Positions 36,463-44,959 of a DNA stretch of 48,185 nucleotides are shown here, one piece after another. Source of the stretch: an uncultured beta proteobacterium (GTDB lineage Bacteria; Pseudomonadota; Gammaproteobacteria; Burkholderiales; Burkholderiaceae_E); contig CAIZNI010000064.1 of NCBI GenBank assembly GCA_903934295.1, positions 1-48,185 on the forward strand, given 5' to 3'. Position 1 is the stretch's first letter. Each line of letters starts with the position of its first letter. The position numbers were made by a program, and so were the translations under genes. The notes beneath the pieces were generated by a model. The model was not told the DNA's origin and did no database searches. It was given only the letters and a program-made list of their open reading frames with translations.

Positions 36463-37415
36463 TGGGCGAGTTCGAGCTGATCCGCCGGTTCTTTGCCGGC
36501 GCGCCGGTGCGCCGCGCCCGCCTGGGGATCGGCGATGATTGCGCCCTGCTGGGCGACATCGCGCCGGGACAGTGTCTGGCGGTCAGTACCGACCTGCTCC
36601 TGGCCGGGCGCCACTTCTTCGATGATGTCGACCCGGCCGCGCTGGGCTGGAAGTCGCTGGCGGTGAATCTGTCCGATCTGGCGGCGATGGGTGCCCAGCC
36701 GGTCGGCTTCACGCTGGCGCTGGCGCTTCCCGAGGTCGATGAGCCCTGGCTGGCCGGTTTCGCGGGTGGGCTATTCGAACTGGCGGCCCTGCACGACTGC
36801 GAACTGCTCGGCGGGGACACCACCCGCGGGCCGTTGGCGATCTGCATCACCGTGTTCGGGCAGGTGCCGCCAGGGCTGGCCCTGCGGCGGGATCGCGGTC
36901 GGGCGGGTGATGACCTGTGGGTGTCGGGTCCGCTGGGTGCGGCCGCCTTCGCGGTGCGCGAGCGCCTGGCGGGTCGGGAACTGCCGGCCGATCACGCGGC
37001 CCGTCTCCGGTTGGAGCGCCCGGTGCCGCGGGTCGAGCTGGGCCGCGCGCTGCTGGGCCATGCCCAGGCCGCGATCGACCTGTCCGACGGGTTGCTGGGC
37101 GACCTGGGTCATCTTTGCGAACGCTCTGGCGTCGGCGCCCGGATCGACTGGCCGGCGGTGCCGCTGGGTGACAGCCTCGCGGCACTCGACGAAGCCGATC
37201 GGCGTGCCCTGGCCCTGGCCGGCGGGGATGACTATGAACTGCTCTTCAGCGCGCCAGCCTCGGCGCGTGCCATCATCGCGGGGCTGGGTGCCGAGCGCGG
37301 TCTGGCGCCCGCGCGAATCGGCTGCCTGGTGGCCGAGCCGGGCCTGACACTGCTGTGCGCCGACGGATCTCCCATCGACAGACATGAGCTCACCGCCTTC
37401 GACCACTTCCGCTGA
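36462..37415 (+). CDS. thiL: Thiamine-monophosphate kinase
   Basis: 317 residues. AIR-synthase-like fold: FELIRRFF at the start, GIGDDCALL, AVSTDLLLAGRHFF, LSDLAAMGAQP, LGGDTTRG, DLSDGLLGDLGHL and GGDDYELLF. It makes thiamine pyrophosphate from thiamine monophosphate. It overlaps nusB by 1 nt and pgpA by 32 nt. Confidence 0.96.
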   Translation: MGEFELIRRFFAGAPVRRARLGIGDDCALLGDIAPGQCLAVSTDLLLAGRHFFDDVDPAALGWKSLAVNLSDLAAMGAQPVGFTLALALPEVDEPWLAGFAGGLFELAALHDCELLGGDTTRGPLAICITVFGQVPPGLALRRDRGRAGDDLWVSGPLGAAAFAVRERLAGRELPADHAARLRLERPVPRVELGRALLGHAQAAIDLSDGLLGDLGHLCERSGVGARIDWPAVPLGDSLAALDEADRRALALAGGDDYELLFSAPASARAIIAGLGAERGLAPARIGCLVAEPGLTLLCADGSPIDRHELTAFDHFR

Positions 37416-37926
37416 TCCATCGCCGGCCGATGCGCCGGCGGCGGCGCCGCGTCGTCCGAGCGCGGCCTTCATGCGCCCCCGGGCGGCGCACTGGGTGGCG
37501 CTGGGCTTCGGCAGCGGCCTGTCGCCGTCGGCGCCGGGCACGGTGGGGACCCTCTGGGCCTGGGTGGCCTGGCTGGTCTTCGCGCCCTGGCTGGGCGGTG
37601 TCGGCCAGGCGTGTCTCATCCTTGGCGCGCTGGCGATCGGCCCCTGGGCCTGCGGCCGTACCGCCCGGGCGCTCGGATCCGAGGACCACGGCGGCATTGT
37701 CTGGGACGAGATCGTCGCGTTCTGGATCGTGCTGGCGGTCGTGCCCCCCCTGCTGTCCTGGCAACTGGCCGGATTCGTGCTCTTTCGGTTTTTCGACATC
37801 GTCAAACCACCGCCGATCCGCTGGGCCGACCGCCGCATCAAGGGGGGTGTGGGCATCATGCTGGACGACCTGATGGCAGCCTTCGGCACGCTGCTGGTAC
37901 TGGCTGGATGGCGGGCATGGACCTGA
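37384..37926 (+). CDS. pgpA: Phosphatidylglycerophosphatase A
   Basis: 180 residues. Core motifs: [28 protein letters not shown], and [26 protein letters not shown], with about four membrane segments. It dephosphorylates phosphatidylglycerophosphate at the inner membrane. The first ATG lies inside thiL (32-nt overlap) and gives a 29-residue Ala/Pro/Ser-rich leader; the ATG at 37471 (MRPRAAHW) would remove the leader and the overlap and is a real alternative. Confidence 0.94.
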   Translation: MSSPPSTTSADPSPADAPAAAPRRPSAAFMRPRAAHWVALGFGSGLSPSAPGTVGTLWAWVAWLVFAPWLGGVGQACLILGALAIGPWACGRTARALGSEDHGGIVWDEIVAFWIVLAVVPPLLSWQLAGFVLFRFFDIVKPPPIRWADRRIKGGVGIMLDDLMAAFGTLLVLAGWRAWT

Positions 37927-37936
37927 GGGGTGCGCG

Positions 37937-38440
37937 ATGAGTGGGGATTTCGACGCGGCGGCCATCGTGGCGCTGGCCACCCGGCTGGGGCGGCGGATGG
38001 CGCAGGCCGGTCGCCTGATCGTCACCGTCGAATCGTGCACCGGGGGCCTGATTGCGGCGGCGCTGACCGAGACGCCCGGCTCCAGCGTCTGGTTCGACCG
38101 GGGCTTCGTGACCTACAGCAATGCCGCCAAGGTCGACATGGTCGGCGTGTCCGCGCAGACGCTGGCCGACTTCGGCGCGGTCAGCGAGCCGACGGCGATG
38201 GAGATGGCAGCCGGCGCGCTCGAGCGCTCCGGCGCCTGGCTCGCGCTGTCGGTCACCGGCGTTGCCGGCCCGGGCGGGGGCAGCCCCGAGAAGCCGGTGG
38301 GTACCGTCTGTTTCGGCTGGGCGACCCGCGACGCGAGCCCGCGCGCGACCACCGTCCGTTTCGCCGGCGATCGCGCCGCGGTGCGACATCAGGCGGCCCT
38401 GTTCGCGCTGCAGGGCGCCTGGGACCTGCTGCCGGACTAG
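37937..38440 (+). CDS. pncC: CinA C-terminal-domain protein, nicotinamide-nucleotide amidohydrolase (PncC)
   Basis: 167 residues, the length of stand-alone PncC proteins that lack the CinA N-terminal half. Motifs: [56 protein letters not shown]. It deamidates nicotinamide mononucleotide in pyridine-nucleotide recycling. It lies 10 nt after pgpA and just before recA, from which the LexA-type promoter separates it. Confidence 0.94.
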   Translation: MSGDFDAAAIVALATRLGRRMAQAGRLIVTVESCTGGLIAAALTETPGSSVWFDRGFVTYSNAAKVDMVGVSAQTLADFGAVSEPTAMEMAAGALERSGAWLALSVTGVAGPGGGSPEKPVGTVCFGWATRDASPRATTVRFAGDRAAVRHQAALFALQGAWDLLPD

Positions 38441-38470
38441 GTCATTGCGCGGCCTGGTCTAGGCCAAAAG

Positions 38471-38505
38471 ACATGATTGTTTATACAGTACTCCTGTGCG
38501 ATACT
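38471..38505 (+). promoter_or_regulatory. recA promoter with LexA-box-like operator
   Basis: The right half of the enterobacterial SOS box (TATACAGTA, 38482-38490) is perfect; the left half (38471-38480) is degenerate, giving 13 of 20 matches overall. It overlaps a candidate promoter with TTGTTT (38477-38482), a 17-nt spacer and GATACT (38500-38505). Position and sequence fit LexA repression of recA. Confidence 0.65.
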
Positions 38506-38533
38506 TTCCCGCACACCACACAGGAAAGCCGCA

Positions 38534-39592
38534 ATGGACAAGGTCATCAAGATGGACGACGCTAAATCCAAAACCGAACGCGCCAAGGCACTCGGTGCCG
38601 CTCTGGCCCAGATCGAGAAGCAGTTCGGCAAGGGTTCGATCATGAAGCTCGCCGATGGCGAGGTTGCGCCCGACATCCAGGTGGTTTCCACCGGATCCCT
38701 CGGTCTGGACATCGCCCTGGGCGTGGGTGGCCTGCCCCGGGGCCGGGTCATCGAAATCTACGGGCCGGAGTCATCGGGCAAGACGACCCTCACCCTGCAG
38801 GTCATCGCCGAAATGCAGGAACTCGGCGGCACTTGCGCCTTCATCGATGCCGAACATGCGCTCGACATCCAGTACGCGGCCAAGCTGGGCGTCAATCTGG
38901 GCGATCTGCTGGTCTCGCAGCCCGACACCGGTGAACAGGCGCTCGAGATTGCCGATGCCCTGGTGCGCAGCGGTTCGGTCGACCTGATCGTCATCGATTC
39001 GGTGGCGGCGCTGACACCCAAGGCCGAGATCGAAGGGGAGATGGGCGATTCCCTGCCCGGTCTCCAGGCGCGTCTGATGTCCCAGGCCCTGCGCAAGCTG
39101 ACCGGCACCATCAAGCGCACCAACAGCATGGTGATCTTCATCAACCAGATCCGGATGAAGATCGGTGTCATGTTCGGCAATCCCGAGACCACCACCGGCG
39201 GCAATGCCCTGAAGTTCTACGCGTCGGTTCGTCTGGACATCCGTCGCACCGGTTCGATCAAGAAGGGCGAGGAGGTCGTCGGTTCCGAGACCAAGGTCAA
39301 GGTGGTGAAGAACAAGGTGGCCCCCCCCTTCAAGCAAGCCAACTTCGACATCATGTACGGCGAAGGCATTTCCCGGGAAGGTGAAATCCTCGATCTCGGC
39401 TCCGAAGCGTCGGTGGTGGAGAAGTCCGGCGCCTGGTACAGCTACAACGGCGAGCGCATCGGTCAGGGCAAGGACAATGCGCGCGAATTCCTGCGCGAAC
39501 GTCCCGATCTCGCCCGCGAGATCGAGAACCGTGTTCGCGAGCACTATGGCGTGAACCATCGGGGCGCGGCCGGGTCCGAGGAGGCTGCCTGA
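38534..39592 (+). CDS. recA: Recombinase RecA
   Basis: 352 residues from the ATG at 38534, preceded by an AGGAAAG Shine-Dalgarno; an in-frame TTG at 38477 lies inside the promoter and is rejected. Landmarks: [11 protein letters not shown], Walker [11 protein letters not shown] with K83, [22 protein letters not shown], and the L2-region [28 protein letters not shown]. It catalyses strand exchange and triggers LexA autocleavage. The 3' end carries GAGGAGG, which acts as the Shine-Dalgarno of recX. Confidence 0.98.
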   Translation: MDKVIKMDDAKSKTERAKALGAALAQIEKQFGKGSIMKLADGEVAPDIQVVSTGSLGLDIALGVGGLPRGRVIEIYGPESSGKTTLTLQVIAEMQELGGTCAFIDAEHALDIQYAAKLGVNLGDLLVSQPDTGEQALEIADALVRSGSVDLIVIDSVAALTPKAEIEGEMGDSLPGLQARLMSQALRKLTGTIKRTNSMVIFINQIRMKIGVMFGNPETTTGGNALKFYASVRLDIRRTGSIKKGEEVVGSETKVKVVKNKVAPPFKQANFDIMYGEGISREGEILDLGSEASVVEKSGAWYSYNGERIGQGKDNAREFLRERPDLAREIENRVREHYGVNHRGAAGSEEAA

Positions 39593-40095
39593 TCCGCGGC
39601 AAACCGCTGTCGCTGCGTGCCCGTGCGCTGGCGCATCTGGCCCGTCGCGAGCACAGCCGCAACGAACTCGGCCGCAAGCTGGGCCCGCACGCCGCCGATG
39701 CGCAGGCGGTGGAAGACCTGCTCGACGACCTCGAGCGAGTCGGGCACCTGAGCGCCGACCGGTTCGTTGAAAGTCTGGTGCGCCGCCGTTCCGCCCGGTA
39801 CGGTTTGCGCCGGGTCGAGCAGGAACTGGGTCAGCATCGCATCTCGGCGGAACTGCAGGCGCCCGCCATTGCGCAGCTCCGGCGTTCGGATGCCGAAAAC
39901 GCCTGGCTTGCCTGGCAACGGCGCTTTGGTCAGGCACCGTCCGATCTGGCCGAGCGCGCACGCCAGCATCGGTTTCTGGCGGCCCGGGGTTTTACCGGTG
40001 ATTCGGTCGCGGCCGTCTTCAAGCGTCTGCGTTCCGTTGACTTCGACGATGAGTCCGCTCAGGCGTCACCCGGCGACTGGCCCACCGACACCTGA
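39592..40095 (+). CDS. recX: Recombination regulator RecX, apparently with a non-canonical start codon
   Basis: About 167 residues. RecX modulates RecA filaments, and it follows recA directly. Helical RecX repeats are recognisable: LRARALAHLARREHSRNELGRKL, then DLLDDLERVGHLSADRFVESLVRRRSARYGLRRVEQELGQH. The conserved N terminus is encoded in frame from the recA stop onward, but no ATG, GTG or TTG occurs in it. GTG at 39709 would remove the first conserved helices. A strong AGGAGG (39579-39584) lies 4 nt before CTG (39589) and 7 nt before ATC (39592), both overlapping the recA TGA. I give ATC by spacing, with CTG as the alternative. Confidence 0.85.
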   Translation: MRGKPLSLRARALAHLARREHSRNELGRKLGPHAADAQAVEDLLDDLERVGHLSADRFVESLVRRRSARYGLRRVEQELGQHRISAELQAPAIAQLRRSDAENAWLAWQRRFGQAPSDLAERARQHRFLAARGFTGDSVAAVFKRLRSVDFDDESAQASPGDWPTDT

Positions 40096-40294
40096 GCGCT
40101 TCCGCCGCCACGGCCCAAGCCCGGGGGTATCCCGCGCATCGATTCCGACGCAGCTGGGCCCGTTTCGCGAGATGCTGCATTGCAGCGAATCCCTTGGAGC
40201 CCTGTGATACCATCCGCCGCTTTCGCGGCCAGAACGCCTCAGGCCTGTTCCCGGCGCCCTGTTTCCGCAGCCAAGCGCCCTTTCCCCGTCCGAA

Positions 40295-40365
40295 CCCCGA
40301 TGACTCAGCGGGGCCTCTCGGGTGGCTGGCGGGGTGGTGCCTCCCAACCCCAAGGCCGGCCAGCC
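40295..40365 (+). promoter_or_regulatory. Structured leader upstream of sucC
   Basis: Within the 312-nt gap between recX and sucC two hairpins can be drawn. The first is CCCCG/CGGGG (40295-40299 with 40309-40313). The second is a larger two-part stem, GGCTGGC/GCCAGCC (40324-40330 with 40359-40365) and GGGGT/ACCCC (40331-40335 with 40347-40351). No gene, known riboswitch motif or clear terminator is seen in the gap. Confidence 0.45.
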
Positions 40366-40407
40366 CCGGCGGCGGCCACGCAGACCACTTGTTCAAGGTG
40401 ACATTCC

Positions 40408-41574
40408 ATGAAGATCCATGAGTACCAGGGCAAGGAGATCCTGAAGCAGTTTGGCGTGCCCGTTCCGCGCGGCATTCCCTGCTTTTCGGTCGATGAAGCG
40501 GTTGCGGCCGCGAACACCCTGGGCGGACCGGTCTGGGTCGTCAAGGCGCAGATCCATGCGGGCGGGCGGGGCAAGGGCGGCGGCGTGAAACTGGCGCGAT
40601 CGGTCGACGAGGTCCGCTCCCTCGCCACCAGCATCCTGGGGATGCAACTGGTCACGCACCAGACCTCGCCCGAAGGCCAGAAAGTGCGACGCCTGCTGGT
40701 CGAGGAGGGCGCCGACATCCGCAAGGAACTGTATGTCGGCATCGTCACCGACCGCGGTACCCAGCGCGTCTGCGTGATGGCGTCCAGCGAAGGCGGGATG
40801 GACATCGAGGAAGTCGCGGCCCACACCCCCGAAAAGCTGCTCAAGGTTTTCGTCGATCCGGCCACCGGCCTGACGGACGGCGATGCCGATTCGCTGGCGC
40901 GCGGCATCGGCATTCCCGACGCCTCGCTGCCCAAGGCGCGAGCGGTGCTGCAGGCGCTCTACAAGGCCTACTGGGACACCGACGCCTCGCTGGCCGAGAT
41001 CAATCCGCTGATCCTGACCGGCACCGGCGACATCATCGCGCTGGACGCGAAGTTCAACTTCGATCCGAATGCGCTGTTCCGCCACCCGGAGCTGGTCGCC
41101 CTGCGCGATCTCGACGAGGAAGATCCCGCCGAGATCGAGGCGAGCAAGTTCGATCTGGCCTACATCCAGCTCGATGGCAACATCGGCTGCCTGGTCAACG
41201 GGGCCGGCCTGGCGATGGCGACCATGGACACCATCAAGCTGTTCGGTGGCGAGCCGGCCAATTTCCTGGACGTTGGCGGCGGCGCGACCACCGAAAAGGT
41301 GACCGAGGCCTTCAAGATCATGCTGCGCAATCCCAATGTGGCGGCCATTCTGGTCAACATCTTCGGCGGCATCATGCGCTGCGATGTGATCGCCGAAGGC
41401 GTGATCTCGGCGTCCCGGGCGGTCGGTCTGACGGTGCCGCTGGTGGTGCGCATGAAGGGCACCAACGAGGACATCGGCAAGAAGATGCTGGCCGACTCCG
41501 GCCTGCCGATCATTGCCGCCGACACCATGGCCGATGCTGCTCAGAAGGTGGTTTCGGCCGCCGCAGCCCGCTAG
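40408..41574 (+). CDS. sucC: Succinyl-CoA ligase [ADP-forming], beta subunit
   Basis: 388 residues. ATP-grasp domain (about 1-240): [52 protein letters not shown]-terminal CoA-ligase-like domain: [48 protein letters not shown]. With SucD it makes ATP from succinyl-CoA in the TCA cycle. A plain AAGGTGA Shine-Dalgarno precedes it. Confidence 0.98.
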   Translation: MKIHEYQGKEILKQFGVPVPRGIPCFSVDEAVAAANTLGGPVWVVKAQIHAGGRGKGGGVKLARSVDEVRSLATSILGMQLVTHQTSPEGQKVRRLLVEEGADIRKELYVGIVTDRGTQRVCVMASSEGGMDIEEVAAHTPEKLLKVFVDPATGLTDGDADSLARGIGIPDASLPKARAVLQALYKAYWDTDASLAEINPLILTGTGDIIALDAKFNFDPNALFRHPELVALRDLDEEDPAEIEASKFDLAYIQLDGNIGCLVNGAGLAMATMDTIKLFGGEPANFLDVGGGATTEKVTEAFKIMLRNPNVAAILVNIFGGIMRCDVIAEGVISASRAVGLTVPLVVRMKGTNEDIGKKMLADSGLPIIAADTMADAAQKVVSAAAAR

Positions 41575-41606
41575 ACGCCCCGCGCAGACGACATCGGAGA
41601 TCATTC

Positions 41607-42500
41607 ATGGCTATCCTGATCAACAAGGACACCCTGGTCATCACGCAGGGCATCACCGGCAAGACCGGTCAGTTCCACACGCGGATGTGCCGGGACTACG
41701 CCAACGGCAAGAACTGTTTCGTGGCCGGCGTCAATCCGAAGAAGGCCGGCGAGGATTTCGAGGGCATTCCCATTTTCGCCACCGCGGGCGACGCGGCGCG
41801 GGCCACCGGCGCGACGGTGTCGGTCGTCTATGTCCCCCCGCCCGGTGCCGCCGCGGCCATCTGGGAAGCCGTCGAGGCCGACCTGGACCTCGTCATCTGC
41901 ATCACCGAAGGCATCCCGGTGCGCGACATGCTGGCGTTGCGCAACCGCATGAAGGCCAAGGAAGCGGCCGGCGGCAAGAAGACCATCCTGCTGGGGCCGA
42001 ACTGCCCCGGCCTCATCACCCCCGAAGAGATCAAGATCGGCATCATGCCGGGGCACATCCATCGCAAGGGCCGCATCGGCGTGGTGTCCCGGTCGGGCAC
42101 ACTGACCTACGAGGCGGTGGCCCAGGTCACCGAGCTCGGTCTGGGTCAGTCGAGTGCGGTGGGCATCGGTGGCGATCCCATCAACGGTCTGAAGCACATC
42201 GACGTCATGCGCCTGTTCAATGACGACCCCGAAACGGACGCGGTGATCATGATCGGCGAAATCGGCGGGCCCGATGAGGCCGAGGCCGCTCGCTGGGCAC
42301 GCGACCACATGAAGAAGCCGGTGGTCGGCTTCATCGCCGGCGTCACCGCGCCGGCCGGCAAGCGGATGGGGCATGCCGGCGCGCTGATTTCGGGCGGCGC
42401 CGACACCGCCGACGCGAAGCTCGCGGTCATGGAGGAGTGCGGTTTCAAGGTGACCCGCAATCCGTCCGAGATGGGGCGCCTGCTCAAGGCCATGCTCTGA
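41607..42500 (+). CDS. sucD: Succinyl-CoA ligase [ADP-forming], alpha subunit
   Basis: 297 residues. CoA-binding Rossmann domain: VITQGITGKTGQFHTRMC; ligase domain with GPNCPGLITPEEIKIGIMPG, SRSGTLTYEAV and the C-terminal MGHAGALISGG. The active-site histidine that is transiently phosphorylated should be the one in the GHAGALISGG motif. It lies 32 nt after sucC. A GC hairpin (42521-42526 with 42533-42538) without a T tract follows the stop and may end or protect the mRNA. Confidence 0.98.
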   Translation: MAILINKDTLVITQGITGKTGQFHTRMCRDYANGKNCFVAGVNPKKAGEDFEGIPIFATAGDAARATGATVSVVYVPPPGAAAAIWEAVEADLDLVICITEGIPVRDMLALRNRMKAKEAAGGKKTILLGPNCPGLITPEEIKIGIMPGHIHRKGRIGVVSRSGTLTYEAVAQVTELGLGQSSAVGIGGDPINGLKHIDVMRLFNDDPETDAVIMIGEIGGPDEAEAARWARDHMKKPVVGFIAGVTAPAGKRMGHAGALISGGADTADAKLAVMEECGFKVTRNPSEMGRLLKAML

Positions 42501-42679
42501 ACGAAGTGTCGGTCAAGTCCGCCCCGCCCGGCCGGGGCGCCTTGGCACCGGTCGGTGATTAACCGGCACGCGGTGATGAGCAACCACTATCCAAGTCGGG
42601 TCTTTCGACGGACAATGGTCCCCTTTGCTGGCGAATTCGATGTGCCTGCCGGGCGCATCGGCGCTGGTCTCTCGGGGGA

Positions 42680-43402
42680 ATGATGGAATTCGGCTCTACT
42701 GCCTTCTGGCTGGCCCTTGGCCAGATCGTCTGGGTCAACATCCTGCTGTCCGGCGACAACGCGGTCGTCATTGCGCTGGCCGCCCGCTCGCTGCCGCCCA
42801 AGCAGCAAAAGCAGGCGATCTTCATCGGGTCAGGTGCGGCGATCGTGATGCGGATCGCCCTGACGCTGGTTGCTGCGCAACTGCTGCAACTGCCCTGGCT
42901 AAAACTGATCGGTGCGGTCCTGCTGATCTACATCGGCGTCACCCTCCTGCTGCCCGAGGATGAAGGCGAAAGTGATGGCAAGGAAGTCGGCGGCATGGTG
43001 GCAGCCGTGCGCACCATCCTCATCGCGGACCTGGTCATGAGCCTGGACAACGTGATCGCGGTGGCGGCGGCGGCGAAAGGCGACACCACGCTGCTGGTCA
43101 TTGGCCTGGCGATGTCGATCCCGCTGGTCATCTTCGGCAGCACGTTGCTGCTCAAGGTGATCGAGCGCTTCCCGGCGGTGGTCTGGTTCGGTGCAGGTCT
43201 GCTCGGCTTCATCGCCGGAGAGATCGTGGTCGATGATCCGGCCGTGAGCGGCACGCTGATTGCCCTGGCCGGTCAGGTCGGCTTGCCGGCCGGCAGGCTG
43301 CCGATCACCTTCGGCATCGCCGGCGTAGCGCTGGTGCTGGCGTTGGGATGGGGTCTGCTGGCGCGGCGCAACCTGTCCGGACACGCCGCCCGGGCGCACT
43401 GA
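42680..43402 (+). CDS. TerC-family integral membrane protein
   Basis: 240 residues with seven predicted membrane segments. The two family acidic motifs are present: LLSGDNAVVIALAAR and LVMSLDNVIAVAAAA, with a cytoplasmic acidic loop (PEDEGESDGKEVGG) between halves. Members export metal ions such as manganese or load metals at the membrane; a role in tellurite resistance is not implied by membership. ATGATG gives two possible starts, 42680 and 42683, after a GGGGG Shine-Dalgarno. terC after sucCD and before pilA is a common Burkholderiales order, here interrupted by the signalling operon. Confidence 0.92.
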   Translation: MMEFGSTAFWLALGQIVWVNILLSGDNAVVIALAARSLPPKQQKQAIFIGSGAAIVMRIALTLVAAQLLQLPWLKLIGAVLLIYIGVTLLLPEDEGESDGKEVGGMVAAVRTILIADLVMSLDNVIAVAAAAKGDTTLLVIGLAMSIPLVIFGSTLLLKVIERFPAVVWFGAGLLGFIAGEIVVDDPAVSGTLIALAGQVGLPAGRLPITFGIAGVALVLALGWGLLARRNLSGHAARAH

Positions 43403-43405
43403 CCT

Positions 43406-43427
43406 CGGGCCTTGCGCCCGCCCTTTT
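43406..43427 (+). terminator. Terminator after terC
   Basis: A 5-bp GC stem (43406-43410 with 43416-43420), a 5-nt loop, then CCCTTTT. It is short but well placed 4 nt after the terC stop and separates it from the signalling operon. Confidence 0.6.
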
Positions 43428-43501
43428 AAGCCCCGGTCACCGCCTGGCGGAAGGGGCTCGCCGTTCGTGGGTTGGGGCTTATAGCCGGACGCGCCGGGTT
43501 C

Positions 43502-43507
43502 TAAAGT
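43502..43507 (+). promoter_or_regulatory. -10-like box immediately upstream of the PP2C gene
   Basis: TAAAGT ends 7 nt before the ATG at 43515 with no Shine-Dalgarno between, another possible leaderless start. The -35 is not clear. Confidence 0.4.
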
Positions 43508-43514
43508 CGGTGGC

Positions 43515-44333
43515 ATGTCCGATGCCGTCGCCGTCTTCGAGTCCGCCGCCGCTTCCCTCCTGACCGAAGGTCAGGGGGCGGGTTGCCTGCCGGGCGATGC
43601 GGCCGGCGTCTCGGATGCCGGACGCTGCCGCGCGCACAACGAGGATGCCTGGCTGATCGATCCCGGGCTCGGCCTGCTGTTGCTGGCCGACGGGATGGGG
43701 GGGTACAACGCCGGCGAAATCGCCAGCGCCATCGCGATCGAAACCCTCCGGCGCTCGCCGGACCCAACGGATGTCACCGATCAGGAAGCGCTTTCCTGCG
43801 CGCGTCTGGCCGACCGCGTGGAGGCCGCCAATCTGGCCATTCTGGCGGCCGCTGCGCGCCGCCCGGAGTGTCTGGGCATGGGTACCACGCTGGTGGTTGC
43901 CTGGCTGTCGGGAATTCACCTGCGATACGCCCATGTGGGTGACTCGCGGCTGTATCTGATGCGCGACTCGGTGCTCACCCTGCTGACCCGCGATCACTCG
44001 GTCGGGCAGGCGATGATCGATGCGGGACTGGCCGACGCCCAGGCGGTCCGGCAGTCCCGGATGCGCGGCGTGCTGACCCGCGCGCTCGGCGTTGAGCCGG
44101 GTGTGCAGGTCGATTGCGCGGAGTTGCTCCTGCGCCCGGGCGATCGACTGCTGCTCTGTTCCGACGGGCTCACCGACATGGTGGCCGACCGCGCCATCGG
44201 CGAGATCCTGGGGGCCGCCGGTTCGCCCGCCGACCTCGCGCAGCGCTTGCTCGATCGCGCGTTGCGCCTGGGTGGCCACGACAATGTGACCGCGATCGTT
44301 CTCGAAGTGGCGCGACCCGTGACGCCGGTCTGA
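43515..44333 (+). CDS. PP2C-family serine/threonine phosphatase
   Basis: 272 residues. Metal-binding and catalytic motifs are complete: GRCRAHNEDAW, LLADGMGGYNAGEIAS, GTTLVVAWL, YAHVGDSRLYLM, LLLCSDGLTDMV and GGHDNVTAIVLE. It is a cytoplasmic Mn/Mg-dependent protein phosphatase of the PphA/Stp type. It opens a four-gene operon with an FHA protein 2 nt downstream, a CHASE2 cyclase and a phosphodiesterase. No Ser/Thr kinase gene is in the window, so the opposing kinase must be elsewhere. Confidence 0.94.
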   Translation: MSDAVAVFESAAASLLTEGQGAGCLPGDAAGVSDAGRCRAHNEDAWLIDPGLGLLLLADGMGGYNAGEIASAIAIETLRRSPDPTDVTDQEALSCARLADRVEAANLAILAAAARRPECLGMGTTLVVAWLSGIHLRYAHVGDSRLYLMRDSVLTLLTRDHSVGQAMIDAGLADAQAVRQSRMRGVLTRALGVEPGVQVDCAELLLRPGDRLLLCSDGLTDMVADRAIGEILGAAGSPADLAQRLLDRALRLGGHDNVTAIVLEVARPVTPV

Positions 44334-44335
44334 CC

Positions 44336-44944
44336 ATGCAGCATCAGGAGAACGCGGTTGCCGCGCGGCTGGTGCTCAGCGTCGGCGAGCGTGAATTGCG
44401 CAGCATTCCGATCAGCAAGCCGGCGCTGCTGATCGGTCGCCGCCCGGGCAGCGACATCGCCCTGGACGACCTGACGGTCAGCGGCGAGCATGCGCGGGTT
44501 CAGGGGCGGGGCGCCGACTTCGTGGTCCGCGACCTGAACAGCCGCAACGGCACGCAGGTCAATGGATCGGCGATCAGCGAGCACCTGCTCGAACACGGCG
44601 ATGTGATCGAAATCGGGGTTTACCGCCTGCGCTACGAGATCGGCCGATGCCCGGCCGAAGGCGATGCTGACGTTGCGCCACAGGCCGGTTTTCTCGATTA
44701 CCTGAACGACCTGCCCCCGGGGCGCACGATCGCCGTCGACCGCGCGATCGTGCCGGTGCACGGCCCCTCGCAGGTGGCGGTGGTCTCGCGCCGCAAGAAC
44801 GGATTCTTCATCACTCACCTCGAAGGGCTGGCCCTGCCGGTGATCAATGGCGAGCCGATCGGTCTGAGCGCGCGGCCCTTGCTCGATGGCGACCTGATCG
44901 AGCTGTCGGGCAGCCTGATCCGCTTCCGGACCGAACCGGCCTGA
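44336..44944 (+). CDS. FHA-domain protein (one canonical and one degenerate FHA-like repeat)
   Basis: 202 residues from the ATG at 44336. The first FHA domain (about 10-105) has the phosphothreonine-binding set: LLIGRRPGSDIALDD, SGEHARV and DLNSRNGTQVNG. The second half (about 120-200) looks like a degenerate FHA (VVSRRKNGFFITHLEG, VINGEPIG, LLDGDLIELSGSLIRF) without the GR and SxxH residues. It should read phosphothreonine marks erased by the PP2C encoded 2 nt upstream and may recruit the cyclase encoded 15 nt downstream. No membrane segment is present. Confidence 0.9.
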   Translation: MQHQENAVAARLVLSVGERELRSIPISKPALLIGRRPGSDIALDDLTVSGEHARVQGRGADFVVRDLNSRNGTQVNGSAISEHLLEHGDVIEIGVYRLRYEIGRCPAEGDADVAPQAGFLDYLNDLPPGRTIAVDRAIVPVHGPSQVAVVSRRKNGFFITHLEGLALPVINGEPIGLSARPLLDGDLIELSGSLIRFRTEPA

Positions 44945-44959
44945 GGGCCGGTCGCCGCG

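Noticed and set aside
38477-38533. TTG-initiated N-terminal extension of RecA
   Set aside because: It lies inside the promoter and LexA-box region, and the ATG at 38534 has a proper Shine-Dalgarno and matches the family start.
40180-40211. TTGCAG ... GATACC as a sucC promoter
   Set aside because: Spacing is 19-20 nt and the -10 is weak; not strong enough to report as a feature.
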